Source of the DNA: JAJRRH01 sp047638815
Lineage (GTDB): Bacteria > Bacteroidota > Bacteroidia > Flavobacteriales_D > JABDKJ01
DNA length: 64,000 bases
Assembly (NCBI GenBank): GCA_047638815.1
Contig: JBLIMR010000006.1
Span: forward strand, 1 to 64,000
Reading direction: 5' to 3'
In this document: in pieces, positions 32,046 to 41,540 of the stretch
Position numbering within the stretch: position 1 is the stretch's first letter
Layout: the number at the start of each line of letters is the position of its first letter
Program-made: the position numbers and the translations under genes
Notes under the pieces: generated by a model
Databases searched by the model: none
Seen by the model: the letters and a program-made list of their open reading frames with translations, nothing else
What the model was told of the DNA's origin: nothing

Positions 32046-33671
32046 ATGACTCCATTCATAAGAAAGCGTGTTGCCAACGCCAAAAACGATATCCTTTCTG
32101 GACTTACTGTTGCATTAGCCCTTGTTCCAGAGGCAGTTGCGTTTGCTTTCGTAGCAGGTGTTGACCCTCTTGTTGGACTTTATGCGGCATTTATGATTGG
32201 TCTTATTACCGCAATTTTTGGTGGTAGACCTGGGATGATTTCTGGTGCTACTGGAGCTTTGGCCGTAGTAATGGTGAGCTTGGTGGCAGAAGGAAATGCC
32301 ATGGGTGAGGCAGCTGAGCAACTCGGTTTGTACTATCTATTTGCGACCGTTATTTTAATGGGAATCATTCAAATGCTTGCTGGACTTCTCAAGATGGGAA
32401 AATTTGTTCGGCTTATCCCCCATCCAGTTATGATGGGCTTTGTCAACGGATTGGCCATAGTTATTTTTATATCTCAGTTGGGCATGTTTCCACAATTGGT
32501 TCCTGAAGGTATCGAATTTTGGGGCAATATGGGCCCTTGGTTCGGTGAGGTCTTCTCTAACTCTGCCCTTTGGATAATGACAGCATTTGTAGGATTGACC
32601 ATGTTATTGATGTTTGGGCTGCCAAAAATTTCCAAGAAAATTCCTGATGCTTTGGTTGCAATCCTCGTTGTATCTGCCATTGCCATATTCGGCAACTTGG
32701 ATTTGGCGACAGTTGGTAGTTTCATAAAAGATGGTGGTGGTGCGGGACTTGAAGGAGGTCTGCCACAATTTCAATTTGACATTTTCAACAAGGTCCCTTT
32801 TACTCTGGAAACATTATGGTTCATCGGACCCTATGCTTTGATTCTTGCCGCAATTGGTCTTATAGAATCACTCATGACTTTGAACCTGATAGATGAACTT
32901 ACAGACACCCGTGGAAATTCCAATAGAGAATGTATGGCCCAAGGAGGTGCAAATATCGTGACAGGCTTGTTTGGCGGAATGGGTGGTTGCGCAATGATAG
33001 GACAATCCCTGATCAACATCAAAGGAGGTGGTAGAACGCGATTATCAGGGGTAGTTGCTGCATTGGCATTACTGGCCTTTATCCTATTTGGATCGAGTCT
33101 TATCGAACAGGTACCTATTGCAGCACTAGTAGGTGTAATGTTCATGGTTGTGATTGGCACATTTGCTTGGTCTAGTTTTAGAATACTAAATAAAATTCCT
33201 TTTTCAGATGCCTTTGTCCTTATATTGGTTTCAGCGGTGACCGTGTTTTTCGATCTCGCTGTGGCAGTAATTGCTGGTGTAATCGTTAGTGCATTAGTCT
33301 TCTCATGGAATAGTGCAAAAAGAATTCGGGCAAGAAAACACGTGAAAGATGATGGTACGAAAGTTTATGAAATTTGGGGGCCATTGTTCTTTGGAAGCAT
33401 CCAAGCTTTCAATAGTAAATTTGATGTGTCTAATGATCCTGATAACGTTGAAATCGACTTCATAGAATCAAAAATTACGGACCACTCTGCGCTAGAAGCG
33501 TTATTTGCACTCGTTGAGAGATATGAAAAAGCTGGAAAAAAAGTAACCCTGAAACACTTAAGCGAAGATTGTAAATCAATAATGGTAAAGGCTTCGCCAA
33601 AGTTGGCTGGTGTTATCGAGGAAGCTGTTGATGACCCAAGATACTTCGTGATGGCAAAGGCAATGGAATAG
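32046..33671 (+). CDS. SulP family anion transporter
   Basis: 541 residues. SulP transporter core with the signature ALALVPEAVAFAFVAGVDPLVGLYAAFMIGL, GGRPGMISGATGA, about a dozen membrane segments, and a cytoplasmic C-terminal STAS-like domain (YEIWGPLFFGSIQAFNSKFD; VEIDFIESKITDHSALEAL). Family members move sulphate, bicarbonate or other anions, usually with Na+ or H+; substrate not decidable here. It has its own promoter and a convergent neighbour. Confidence 0.95.
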   Translation: MTPFIRKRVANAKNDILSGLTVALALVPEAVAFAFVAGVDPLVGLYAAFMIGLITAIFGGRPGMISGATGALAVVMVSLVAEGNAMGEAAEQLGLYYLFATVILMGIIQMLAGLLKMGKFVRLIPHPVMMGFVNGLAIVIFISQLGMFPQLVPEGIEFWGNMGPWFGEVFSNSALWIMTAFVGLTMLLMFGLPKISKKIPDALVAILVVSAIAIFGNLDLATVGSFIKDGGGAGLEGGLPQFQFDIFNKVPFTLETLWFIGPYALILAAIGLIESLMTLNLIDELTDTRGNSNRECMAQGGANIVTGLFGGMGGCAMIGQSLINIKGGGRTRLSGVVAALALLAFILFGSSLIEQVPIAALVGVMFMVVIGTFAWSSFRILNKIPFSDAFVLILVSAVTVFFDLAVAVIAGVIVSALVFSWNSAKRIRARKHVKDDGTKVYEIWGPLFFGSIQAFNSKFDVSNDPDNVEIDFIESKITDHSALEALFALVERYEKAGKKVTLKHLSEDCKSIMVKASPKLAGVIEEAVDDPRYFVMAKAME

Positions 33672-33711
33672 TTAGATCTATCATGTAGCCTTTTCCTGGA
33701 AATTTTGAGCT

Positions 33712-34104
33712 TTATTCCTGACTTGCTTTACTATTAAGTTCATCCAAATCTTTTTGAAATCTGGCAATCAATTCGGAAGAAAAAGAATTGATCATAACAT
33801 TTTCAGACTCCTCTGCTCCTTTCGCTGCATCTGCGATCTTTTGCATGGCTAAAATAAACTCTGTGTATTCTGGTGCTGGGCCATAATCATGGCAAAAATC
33901 AATCACTGCCTTGTAGGTCTTCTCCACATTGACATCATTTTCCTGTGCATAATCGAATGACCATTTGATTTCTTTTGACCACTCATGATCTTCTAAAAGA
34001 GCAAGTAATGCCTCTTTTTCTTCATTTTGAATAACCCCATCAGCCTTAGCAATAACGTATAGTAGTTCACCAAATTTATCAATCAAACGTTCTTTGTCAA
34101 GCAT
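33712..34104 (-). CDS. TerB-like helical protein
   Basis: 130 residues, all-helical. LLYVIAKADGVIQNEEKEALLALL and its second half (YTEFILAMQKIADAAKGAEESENVMINSF) have the TerB/DjlA-N pattern with acidic metal-binding positions (ADGxIxxEE). The family is found in tellurite-resistance and stress contexts, but single genes like this have no defined role. No ter operon nearby. Confidence 0.8.
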   Translation of the reverse strand: MLDKERLIDKFGELLYVIAKADGVIQNEEKEALLALLEDHEWSKEIKWSFDYAQENDVNVEKTYKAVIDFCHDYGPAPEYTEFILAMQKIADAAKGAEESENVMINSFSSELIARFQKDLDELNSKASQE

Positions 34105-34350
34105 ATTTTTTATCGCAGTTAGTTAGTTTTATTCAGACTTACATACTTTCAGCAAGATAATGAATCTAAAAGACTATGCAAATAATTCCAAGAATAGAAT
34201 AATGATGTTATTTCACTAGAAAATTATTAATTAAAGTGCTTATATCAGTGTACAATATGAGCCTTGGTATTGAATTTTATTTTAAATAATCCCGACATCA
34301 AATAATCAGTTTTACCAATCAAGTATTTCAAAAAATTTCGGAATACTATT

Positions 34351-34887
34351 CTACTTTTTCACAGAATCATCTCGTAATCTCTCCCATCTCCACATTGGTC
34401 CATCTTCCTCGTCCTGCACTTCATCTATTTTTTTGAAGCCACATTTCTCTAACAATGAAGCAGATGGGTTGCTTGTTGCTAAGGTATGCGCACGGACCTT
34501 TTTAACTGAATCATCCTTGAAAGCCAAATTAATTAAAATGTGTGTTATCTCTCTTGCGTATCCCCTATTTCGATATTGCTCTATAACCTCGTAACCAAGT
34601 TCCACCATACCATCTGAATCAGGAGGCCCTTTAAATCCACAGCTTCCGATGACGGCATTCTTCCAAACATGTATCGGAAGATAGGTCCACCACTTCACAT
34701 CCTGAGGGTTCTCTTTTATTTTACCCAAGGAATACTCAAAGGCCGGTGAGCCAAACTCAGACCAGTTTTCAAGTACTTGTATTTTCAGTAATTCTGCTAA
34801 AGCTTCATCTCCCTTAATAATTGCATGAAGTATTTCCTCAGTGCAATTAATTAACTTAACACGATCCTTTGTTGCCTTTCCGCTCAT
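34351..34887 (-). CDS. GNAT family N-acetyltransferase (RimJ-like)
   Basis: 178 residues. GNAT fold: VIGSCGFKGPPDSDGMVELGYEVIEQYRNRGYAREITHILINLAF, with the acetyl-CoA loop QYRNRGYA, then VRAHTLATSNPSASLLEKCGFKKI, as in RimJ/RimL-type N-terminal or small-molecule acetyltransferases. Target unknown. No operon partner; the gaps on both sides are about 70 and 250 bp. Confidence 0.92.
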   Translation of the reverse strand: MSGKATKDRVKLINCTEEILHAIIKGDEALAELLKIQVLENWSEFGSPAFEYSLGKIKENPQDVKWWTYLPIHVWKNAVIGSCGFKGPPDSDGMVELGYEVIEQYRNRGYAREITHILINLAFKDDSVKKVRAHTLATSNPSASLLEKCGFKKIDEVQDEEDGPMWRWERLRDDSVKK

Positions 34888-34957
34888 ACGAACAAATCTA
34901 ATTTAATTTAACGAGAAGCTGATTCCAAGAATGAAGAAAAAATTAATTCGATCATTT

Positions 34958-35635
34958 TTATTTTGTTCTGTATACTCTTTCAAGCTTTTTAAAAATATAT
35001 CCCCCTTTTTCTGCACCCCATTTGCGAGTTCCCGAAGCATCAAATCCTCGATCCCATGAGATTATTTTACCCTTTAAAATCTCAACTTCACTGGTGGCAT
35101 ACGATGCACCACGCATTGTGCTTTCACATATCTTTTCCCCGGTGGATCCTTTATAATTTTGATTTCCCGCCTTACGCAAAAGAACTTCGCAGCCATTTCG
35201 TAATATTAGATCATCTTCCGTTAACCTACTGAACGATTTAGGGTCTTTCCATTTACCAATCCAATCCGAATCGGCCTCCAGTTTAAAGATTTCCGTCTGA
35301 AGTGTATTATCATTCAATCGAGAAACTTTATAGACGCGCTGTCTATATGGCTTATCCTGCTTGGTACTGAGCGCTTGCTCAACATACAAGTATAAACCTC
35401 TATCCTCCCAAATGGGATACATATGCAGCGATCTGTTATAATACCTTGTATCAAGTTTAGCTTGTTCCGCAGAATTAAATGAGCCCTGCATTAACTCAAA
35501 TATTTCTATGAGTTCATCATCTTTTTCCATCGCTTTTCGATCAATAACTGTGTCCACCACAATTTCCTTGCTCTGAGAGCATGATGTCGATAGTAAAATG
35601 ACCAAGAATATATAAAGTATGTTTGACTTTTTCAT
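34958..35635 (-). CDS. CpcT/CpeT-family lipoprotein
   Basis: 225 residues with lipobox LLSTSC. Mature domain: FELMQGSFNSAEQAK, YYNRSLHMYPIWEDRGLYLYVEQALSTKQDKPYRQRVYKV and GCEVLLRK ... GASYATSEVEILKGKIISWDRGFDASGTRKWGAEKGGYIFKKL. This is the CpcT/CpeT fold, a beta-barrel that in cyanobacteria attaches bilins; in Bacteroidota lipoprotein versions its ligand is unknown. It is followed in the chromosome by a 4-TM protein gene 8 bp upstream in the same direction, so the two form an operon. Confidence 0.88.
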   Translation of the reverse strand: MKKSNILYIFLVILLSTSCSQSKEIVVDTVIDRKAMEKDDELIEIFELMQGSFNSAEQAKLDTRYYNRSLHMYPIWEDRGLYLYVEQALSTKQDKPYRQRVYKVSRLNDNTLQTEIFKLEADSDWIGKWKDPKSFSRLTEDDLILRNGCEVLLRKAGNQNYKGSTGEKICESTMRGASYATSEVEILKGKIISWDRGFDASGTRKWGAEKGGYIFKKLERVYRTK

Positions 35636-35643
35636 GACAACTT

Positions 35644-36078
35644 TTATTTAAGCCAGCCTTTCTTGATGGATATGTTAGAAAATATGACTAAAAATATAGA
35701 AACGATAAGAACTGAAATGGTCATAAAGGCGGAACCTTCCTCCAATATCTCCATTGCATTTATTAAAAATAACATATGAGACATTTGAACAATCACCGCA
35801 ATTAATGATACAAGAAGTAAAGGTTTAGCCAACATATTTTTCAACAGTAAGGCTAGACATCCTAAGACTCCTGTAAAAACAGCAATACCAAATGAAACAA
35901 CCACCCATAATGGCCTGTTTATTAAGAAGTTTTGTTCTATTTGAGATAATTCAGCCATTTCTGTTGGACTCATCGTCATCTGATGTATGAACATCATCAA
36001 TCCTAAAATATTCCACAACAAAAGAATTAGTGATATTATCCAAAACCATATCGTAGGTCTTACCTTTCTTTCTGACAT
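35644..36078 (-). CDS. Small integral membrane protein (four TM)
   Basis: 144 residues with four hydrophobic segments (FWIISLILLLWNILGLMMF, LWVVVSFGIAVFTGVLGCLALLL, PLLLVSLIAVIVQMSHMLFL, FMTISVLIVSIFLVIFSN). No recognised family motif; such proteins are often annotated as sugar-transporter-like or unknown. First gene of a pair with the CpcT/CpeT lipoprotein, 8 bp apart. Confidence 0.8.
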   Translation of the reverse strand: MSERKVRPTIWFWIISLILLLWNILGLMMFIHQMTMSPTEMAELSQIEQNFLINRPLWVVVSFGIAVFTGVLGCLALLLKNMLAKPLLLVSLIAVIVQMSHMLFLINAMEILEEGSAFMTISVLIVSIFLVIFSNISIKKGWLK

Positions 36079-36185
36079 AATGAATTATGCTTTTAAATTA
36101 TATTGCTTGTAAACATAAGGAATTATACAAGATTTAAGGTCAAGATGTATCCACCATATTAATAGTTGATTCAGCATTTTCTATA

Positions 36186-36218
36186 TTGCTATAGTCCTTA
36201 AATAATCCATTACCTTTA
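36186..36218 (+). promoter_or_regulatory. Promoter with -7 box five bases from the ATG
   Basis: TTG at 36186-36188, 22-base spacer, TACCTTTA at 36211-36218, then CTTTC and ATG at 36224. Transcription would begin at or very near the start codon, implying a leaderless mRNA. Confidence 0.5.
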
Positions 36219-36223
36219 CTTTC

Positions 36224-37996
36224 ATGAGATCGATTAATAAAACAATTTTGTGCTTTGTTTGCCATATTACCTTGTTGATCAGTATAAATTTATCAGCCCA
36301 AAATAGAATTTTGGTTGACGGTTTTTTTGATGATTGGGATGATAAACCAGAAATCTATACTGATCAAAATGGAGACGGTGGGGATTCTGACATTGACTTT
36401 GGCACCCTAAAAGTTTATAACGATGATGACTTCTTTTTCTTCTATCTTGAAGTTGGAATTGAAATTAATCTCCAAAGTGATTTTGATGTTACGCTTTATA
36501 TCGATGGAGATAACAACACCAGCACAGGTGAAGCTGTTAATGGTATTGGGGCAGAATTAAAGTATAACCTTGGAGCTCGTGAAGGTGAGATTTTTCTGAC
36601 AGGAAGCACCTTTGACATTGGACATAATGATGTGGGCATCTTAAATGCTCCTACAGTGACATCCAATGTTTTTGAAATAGCCGTACGAAGAAATTTAAGT
36701 TTTTTCGAAGTCCCTTTATTTTCAAGTAACCAGATCTCAATTGCTTTTCTTGATGGTGTAAATGGAGATGAATTGCCCGGCAATAATGATCTCGTTAATT
36801 ACACGGTATCTTCAGATGAACAGGATGCATTGCCGAGTTATTCCATTTCAAAATCAGCAGATATTGATCTTAGAATACTTTCGTACAATGTCTTATTCAA
36901 CAGTATTTTTGATTCTGAAAAAGAACCGGCTTACACGCGAATACTCAATGCCATACAACCAGATATTATTGGTTTTCAAGAAATCTATGATTTCAATTCA
37001 GCACAAGTAGCAGCACAAGTAGAGTCAATGATTCCTGCTGAAAATGGTGAAGAGTGGCATCATGCTCAAGCTGGATCTTCAGACAATCATGTTATCAGCA
37101 AACATCCAATAATTGAGGACTATATAATTGAAGGATCTGGATCATCTGTCAATGGCGCCTTTTTGATTGATATATCAAATATAGACGAACCTCTTCTTTT
37201 CATTGTGGCACATACACCCTGCTGTGGGAACAATGAAGGTCGCCAAATTGAAATAGACGCGATTATGGCTTTTGTTAGAGATGCAAAAGCAGGTGTTGGC
37301 CCTCTTAGCCTGCCGATAAATAGTCCTATCATAATTATTGGTGATATGAACTTGGTTGGATATAAACAACAATTAGAAACTCTATTAACAGGTGACATCA
37401 TCAACAGTGAAGATTTTGGATCTGATTTTATGCCCGATTGGGATGGTTCCGATTTTGTGGATGCCAGACCATATACAAGCAACCTTCCAATGAACTTCAC
37501 TTGGTACGATGAAGGAAGTAGTTTTAGTCCAGGGAGATTAGATTTTAATGTGTTCTCCGGTTCCGTTTTGTCATTAGAGAATTCCTTCTCACTTTTCACT
37601 CCTGCTCTACCTGAAGATAGTTTAGCAACCAACACCCTATTAGTAACTGATGTAGTTGTAGCGTCAGATCATCTGCCTCAAGTTTGTGATTTTAAACTGT
37701 TAATTGCTGATGACATATCAGAATCATTGATTGATGATTTTGAGATTAACGTCTTTCCAAATCCCTCTACATGCCAATTTAATGTTGATTTCGAATTGAA
37801 AAATCGAACCGTGGTTAATATCGAAATTCTTGATCTTTCTGGTAAGTTAATTCAAAAAATAATTCATCAAGAATTAGACGCAGGGTCGCAGTTAATTCCA
37901 TTTAATTTGAAAAGTATTTCGAACGAAAACTACCTTTTGAATATTACAATAAACGGAACAAGCATTACGCATAATCTGATATTAATTAAACCGTGA
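36224..37996 (+). CDS. Secreted endonuclease/exonuclease/phosphatase-family protein with T9SS domain
   Basis: 590 residues. Signal peptide (ITLLISINLSAQ); N-terminal beta-sandwich (DGFFDDWDDKPEIYTDQNGD) with Asp-rich, Ca-binding-like loops. The EEP domain runs from about residue 205: DLRILSYNVLFNS, DIIGFQEIYDF, PIIIIGDMN and VVASDHLPQVCDF, matching DNase I/sphingomyelinase-type catalysis (Glu, Asp, Asn, His). The C-terminus is a T9SS sorting domain (FPNPSTCQFNVDF). Substrate could be DNA, inositol phosphate or lipid. Confidence 0.92.
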   Translation: MRSINKTILCFVCHITLLISINLSAQNRILVDGFFDDWDDKPEIYTDQNGDGGDSDIDFGTLKVYNDDDFFFFYLEVGIEINLQSDFDVTLYIDGDNNTSTGEAVNGIGAELKYNLGAREGEIFLTGSTFDIGHNDVGILNAPTVTSNVFEIAVRRNLSFFEVPLFSSNQISIAFLDGVNGDELPGNNDLVNYTVSSDEQDALPSYSISKSADIDLRILSYNVLFNSIFDSEKEPAYTRILNAIQPDIIGFQEIYDFNSAQVAAQVESMIPAENGEEWHHAQAGSSDNHVISKHPIIEDYIIEGSGSSVNGAFLIDISNIDEPLLFIVAHTPCCGNNEGRQIEIDAIMAFVRDAKAGVGPLSLPINSPIIIIGDMNLVGYKQQLETLLTGDIINSEDFGSDFMPDWDGSDFVDARPYTSNLPMNFTWYDEGSSFSPGRLDFNVFSGSVLSLENSFSLFTPALPEDSLATNTLLVTDVVVASDHLPQVCDFKLLIADDISESLIDDFEINVFPNPSTCQFNVDFELKNRTVVNIEILDLSGKLIQKIIHQELDAGSQLIPFNLKSISNENYLLNITINGTSITHNLILIKP

Positions 37997-38069
37997 TGTT
38001 TTAATTAATGAAGTCAATTACATTTAGTTTGGACAATTTAAAATGCTTGAAAAATGAGCGCGGCATCAA

Positions 38070-39629
38070 CTACCTCTTCACAAACTCTTTAACTTCAGAT
38101 ATTTTCTCACAAGTAAATTCTAGATAATACATGCCTTGTGATAATTTACTGGCATCAATCTCTAAAGAAAAGCTACTTTCCATTACGGCCAATTCGGAAT
38201 AAATCACTTTACCTAACACATCGTAAATTCTGAGAGAAACTTCTCCTGAGATCATTTCATTAACCTGTAAGTTCATCGTCTCAGAAACGGGGTTTGGAAA
38301 TAAAGTAATTTCCTCTTGTACTATAGAAACTTCATCCTCAATTCCAACCAGAAGATCCTCGTCCATGATAATAAATTCGTCACCAGGTTCGTAGTCGGCA
38401 TATATAAAATAACATAAAAACATTTCGTCCAATGTTGTAGAGCCTCCAGTGACTAATTGTGGCGGGTCAAAAGGGTTATCGTGGTTATTAATCGTGTTAT
38501 CAAACGAACCTTCACTCTTAATAATTGATCCTGCAGGAATATGTTTTACCGTTTGAAAAGTATAATATTTCTGCCAATGAAAATCCCAATGTGGAATATC
38601 GATTAGAGGATGTTCATCGCCTGCTGGATCCTCATACCATACTTTATATGATCGACCCAAAAGATGCATGTGTGGACAAATAGAGATTAATGATATATCT
38701 ATAGAAGTCGGCTGTGTAATCTGATGAAACGTTGTAACCTCATTTGGCGGAATGACCAATGGGCCATCGATCAGCATTGAAGGGCTTTGATTAAGGAACC
38801 ATTGCACGGTCACCGGCCTTATATCATCACCTGGACTTGTAAGAAATTGTAAATTCATTTTGGTATTATCTGTCAAACCCTGTCCTCCTGGACCATAGTG
38901 AATCTCGATGACATAGTCTGCACCAGCTGGAATTTTGATGCCCCAATCAATTGGATACTCCACAATATTGCCACCTGGCTGCCATGCATTGATATAGACA
39001 CTTGTCGCTGGCCAACTAGTACTTGAATTGAATCCAGGTAGCGGATCCGCATCATCATAAGCCATCGAATTGCCCGATGCATCATAGTATAAGTCTACAT
39101 GATGGACAACGCTTTCCAATCCAGAAACAACCTCGAGTTTTGAGAGATACACATCTTCTGTACTAGTATTTTCGAAAGCAAACCACCGATATTCATCTCC
39201 ATTAAATTGCAACGTGTAAGGTTCGATTTCCAAAGTAAGATCAATGGTTTCTAAGAGTGACCCTGGCTCCGGAAAAACAGGCAATGGTGGTTCTAAAGTT
39301 ATATCTCCAATTGGCATATCATTCTCTGCCCACCACACTATTGCTTCTATATCCTCATCACTTAATACGGCTTCATTGGCAAAATGCATATAGTCAGGAT
39401 CAGCAGGCCATGGTGGCATGTCTCTATGATTAACCGCCAGTGCTATCGGAAAAGCGCCATCAGAAACTTCAGTGTAATTCACCAAGGTAAATGGTGCAAT
39501 TCCACCATCTCTATGACACGAAACACAATTTTCGAAAATTATTGGTGCGATGTCTTCGCTCCAGTTATATCCTTGAGCAGTCATATTGATTGAGCAAAAT
39601 ATCAACAGAATTGACAAAGAATTTTTCAT
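38070..39629 (-). CDS. Copper type II ascorbate-dependent monooxygenase-like protein with haem and T9SS domains
   Basis: 519 residues. Signal peptide (SILLIFCSINMTAQ). N-terminal cytochrome-c-like part with one haem motif, ENCVSCHRDGGIAPF, and MPPWPADP. A copper monooxygenase-like segment follows (SVVHHVDLYYD, DYVIEIHYGPGGQ, ISICPHMHLLGRSYKVW), whose His pairs resemble PHM/DBM copper ligands. The C-terminal sorting domain is FPNPVSETMNLQV. It is an exported redox enzyme of unknown substrate, in the same style as other Bacteroidota proteins with this layout. Confidence 0.88.
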   Translation of the reverse strand: MKNSLSILLIFCSINMTAQGYNWSEDIAPIIFENCVSCHRDGGIAPFTLVNYTEVSDGAFPIALAVNHRDMPPWPADPDYMHFANEAVLSDEDIEAIVWWAENDMPIGDITLEPPLPVFPEPGSLLETIDLTLEIEPYTLQFNGDEYRWFAFENTSTEDVYLSKLEVVSGLESVVHHVDLYYDASGNSMAYDDADPLPGFNSSTSWPATSVYINAWQPGGNIVEYPIDWGIKIPAGADYVIEIHYGPGGQGLTDNTKMNLQFLTSPGDDIRPVTVQWFLNQSPSMLIDGPLVIPPNEVTTFHQITQPTSIDISLISICPHMHLLGRSYKVWYEDPAGDEHPLIDIPHWDFHWQKYYTFQTVKHIPAGSIIKSEGSFDNTINNHDNPFDPPQLVTGGSTTLDEMFLCYFIYADYEPGDEFIIMDEDLLVGIEDEVSIVQEEITLFPNPVSETMNLQVNEMISGEVSLRIYDVLGKVIYSELAVMESSFSLEIDASKLSQGMYYLEFTCEKISEVKEFVKR

Positions 39630-39803
39630 GTCAGCAGGTTTAGTAATATCTCATCTCAAATATAACATTTTTTTATTTCACTTTTGAATATCAGCCGTTT
39701 AACCTTGGTTCAAATTCAAATATAATTATGTATAATGTCTGACTTGAAAAAAAGATTCAACAAGTAAATTCTATGTTGAAGAAATTTATTTCACTAAAAT
39801 TAA

Positions 39804-39834
39804 TTGCTCCCCGTAGCTATTTAAAGTATATTTA
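39804..39834 (+). promoter_or_regulatory. Promoter TTG-N20-TATATTTA
   Basis: TTG at 39804-39806, 20-base spacer, TATATTTA at 39827-39834 (7 of 8). The ATG of the lipoprotein follows 29 bases later. Confidence 0.6.
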
Positions 39835-39863
39835 GCTACCAAAATTAACCTAAACAACTATTC

Positions 39864-40655
39864 ATGAAATCACTCATCTTTTGTATGGGTATCATCTGTC
39901 TTATTTATGCCATAAGTTGCAGCCCTGAACGTCAAAACTTTAATGAATATGAATTTGTAAATCAACACTCCAATACACTTGATGAGTTAGTGTTAAGCAA
40001 GGAGCCATCAGTGATGATCGACCAAGTTATGGAAGCCATGGGAGGTGCATCAAAATGGCATGATCTGCATTATGTCTCTTGGACATTCTTTGAATCACGA
40101 CACTTGGTCTGGGATAAAATAAAAAACCGAGTTAGAATTGAAAATCACAAAGACTCTTCTGTTTATCTATTAGATATGAAAACAAATATGGGGAGATATG
40201 CTATAGCAGGAAGAGAACTCCCTGAGGGACCTCAATTGCAAGCTAAAATGGTAGATGCCAAAAGCATGTGGATAAATGATATGTACTGGTTATTTATGCC
40301 TTTCAAATTAAATGATCCAGGGGTTAATGTACGATATGTGAAAGAAGCTAAATCAACTTTGAATCATAGCTGTTCTGTATTTTCATTAACGTTTGAAGCG
40401 GTTGGCGAAACGCCACAAAACAAATACGACATTTTAGTTGACCATGAAGATCATCTCATAAAGCAATGGGACTTTTATCAAGAATCAAGTGCTGATTCTG
40501 CGGATGTATCCTGGCCATGGGATAATTACAAATCCTACGATGATCTATTATTATCTGCCGAAAGATCTGATAAAAAAGGTCCTTCAAATGTACGAGTGTA
40601 TGATACCCTGGATGACAAAGTGTTTTCCTCATTGGAAGGTTTTGAATTCTATTGA
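39864..40655 (+). CDS. Hypothetical lipoprotein (LolA-like fold suspected)
   Basis: 263 residues. Lipobox YAISC. Mature part contains VMEAMGGASKWHDLHYVSWTF, RYAIAGRELPEG, DMYWLFMPFKLNDPGVNVRYV and KYDILVDHEDHLIKQWDFYQ. The order 'MGG..W..L', strand-rich middle and 'LVDxxxxLIxxWDFY' is reminiscent of outer-membrane lipoprotein-sorting (LolA-like) folds in Bacteroidota, but I cannot confirm it. Monocistronic with its own promoter. Confidence 0.75.
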   Translation: MKSLIFCMGIICLIYAISCSPERQNFNEYEFVNQHSNTLDELVLSKEPSVMIDQVMEAMGGASKWHDLHYVSWTFFESRHLVWDKIKNRVRIENHKDSSVYLLDMKTNMGRYAIAGRELPEGPQLQAKMVDAKSMWINDMYWLFMPFKLNDPGVNVRYVKEAKSTLNHSCSVFSLTFEAVGETPQNKYDILVDHEDHLIKQWDFYQESSADSADVSWPWDNYKSYDDLLLSAERSDKKGPSNVRVYDTLDDKVFSSLEGFEFY

Positions 40656-40707
40656 TAATAAATCAAGAACAAATTCCAGATATATAATTTTAGAATCAAT
40701 AGATAAC

Positions 40708-41457
40708 TTAACGTTTCACAAACCTCAAGGTCACACTTGATAACTTTGTGCTAAGTCGAATTAAGTACACCCCAGATTGCAATCCAGCAATACTAATTTG
40801 ACCAACACTATTTTCCAATTGCCCACTTGATATTTGACTCCCAAGTAAATTGAATATTTCAAAATTCACCGATGTCTGATCCATTTGATAATTCAATACA
40901 TCTACATTATTCGAATTACTTATACTGAAATTGATATCCTCCAATTCTTCCACCCCTACGATCTCCTCACAATTATCAGCTAAATCAATCAACGGTTGCG
41001 GATTATTATAAATAGGTGATGTTCCTTGATACTCGAAACTTCCGTCAGGACAGATAACAAAATATCTTGGTTGATAAGTAATGTTCCATAATTCGTCAAT
41101 CACGTCTTCTGCCTCTGTAATAACCGGACTCTCTATGCCATACATACTAATATATTGCGCTTCATTACTGGTACTGGCATCTCTCTCAAATGACAATAGA
41201 ACCATTGTTTCGTCACCACCTTGTCCATGAAGATTATAAAGACTTTCCCATCCTCCAACAGACTGTTGGCAATTAGGACACCATGTAGCAAAAACATCAA
41301 TAACTACAGTTTTACCCTGATCTAAGTATGTTTGTAGATTATGCGTAACACCTTCTAAATCGGTATAGGTAAAATCTGGAAATGTTTCCCCATCCGGCTG
41401 CGCTATTGCTGATGTACTTATAAGGAGTGCCAAAAGCAATTGTAATATTCTCTTCAT
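40708..41457 (-). CDS. TlpA-like thioredoxin with T9SS sorting domain
   Basis: 249 residues from MKRILQ; a TTG at 41475 is less likely. Signal peptide (LLLALLISTSAIAQ), then a thioredoxin/TlpA fold: FPDFTYTDLEGVTHNLQTYL, VIDVFATWCPNCQQ with the active-site CPNC, and QPRYFVICPDGSFEYQGTS. The C-terminus is a sorting domain (GSQISSGQL...GLQSGVYLIRLST). It is a surface or secreted thiol-disulphide protein. It stands alone between two oppositely oriented loci. Confidence 0.92.
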   Translation of the reverse strand: MKRILQLLLALLISTSAIAQPDGETFPDFTYTDLEGVTHNLQTYLDQGKTVVIDVFATWCPNCQQSVGGWESLYNLHGQGGDETMVLLSFERDASTSNEAQYISMYGIESPVITEAEDVIDELWNITYQPRYFVICPDGSFEYQGTSPIYNNPQPLIDLADNCEEIVGVEELEDINFSISNSNNVDVLNYQMDQTSVNFEIFNLLGSQISSGQLENSVGQISIAGLQSGVYLIRLSTKLSSVTLRFVKR

Positions 41458-41540
41458 GAAAAATAATTTTAACAAAAATACGACACAATAGCCTTAAGGG
41501 AAAGACCCTTGCGGACATTTCCTTAAAATTTAATCATTAA

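Noticed and set aside
32831..33160. 109-residue antisense frame in SulP rich in Pro/Ala/Ile
   Set aside because: Mirror of transmembrane codons in the real gene.
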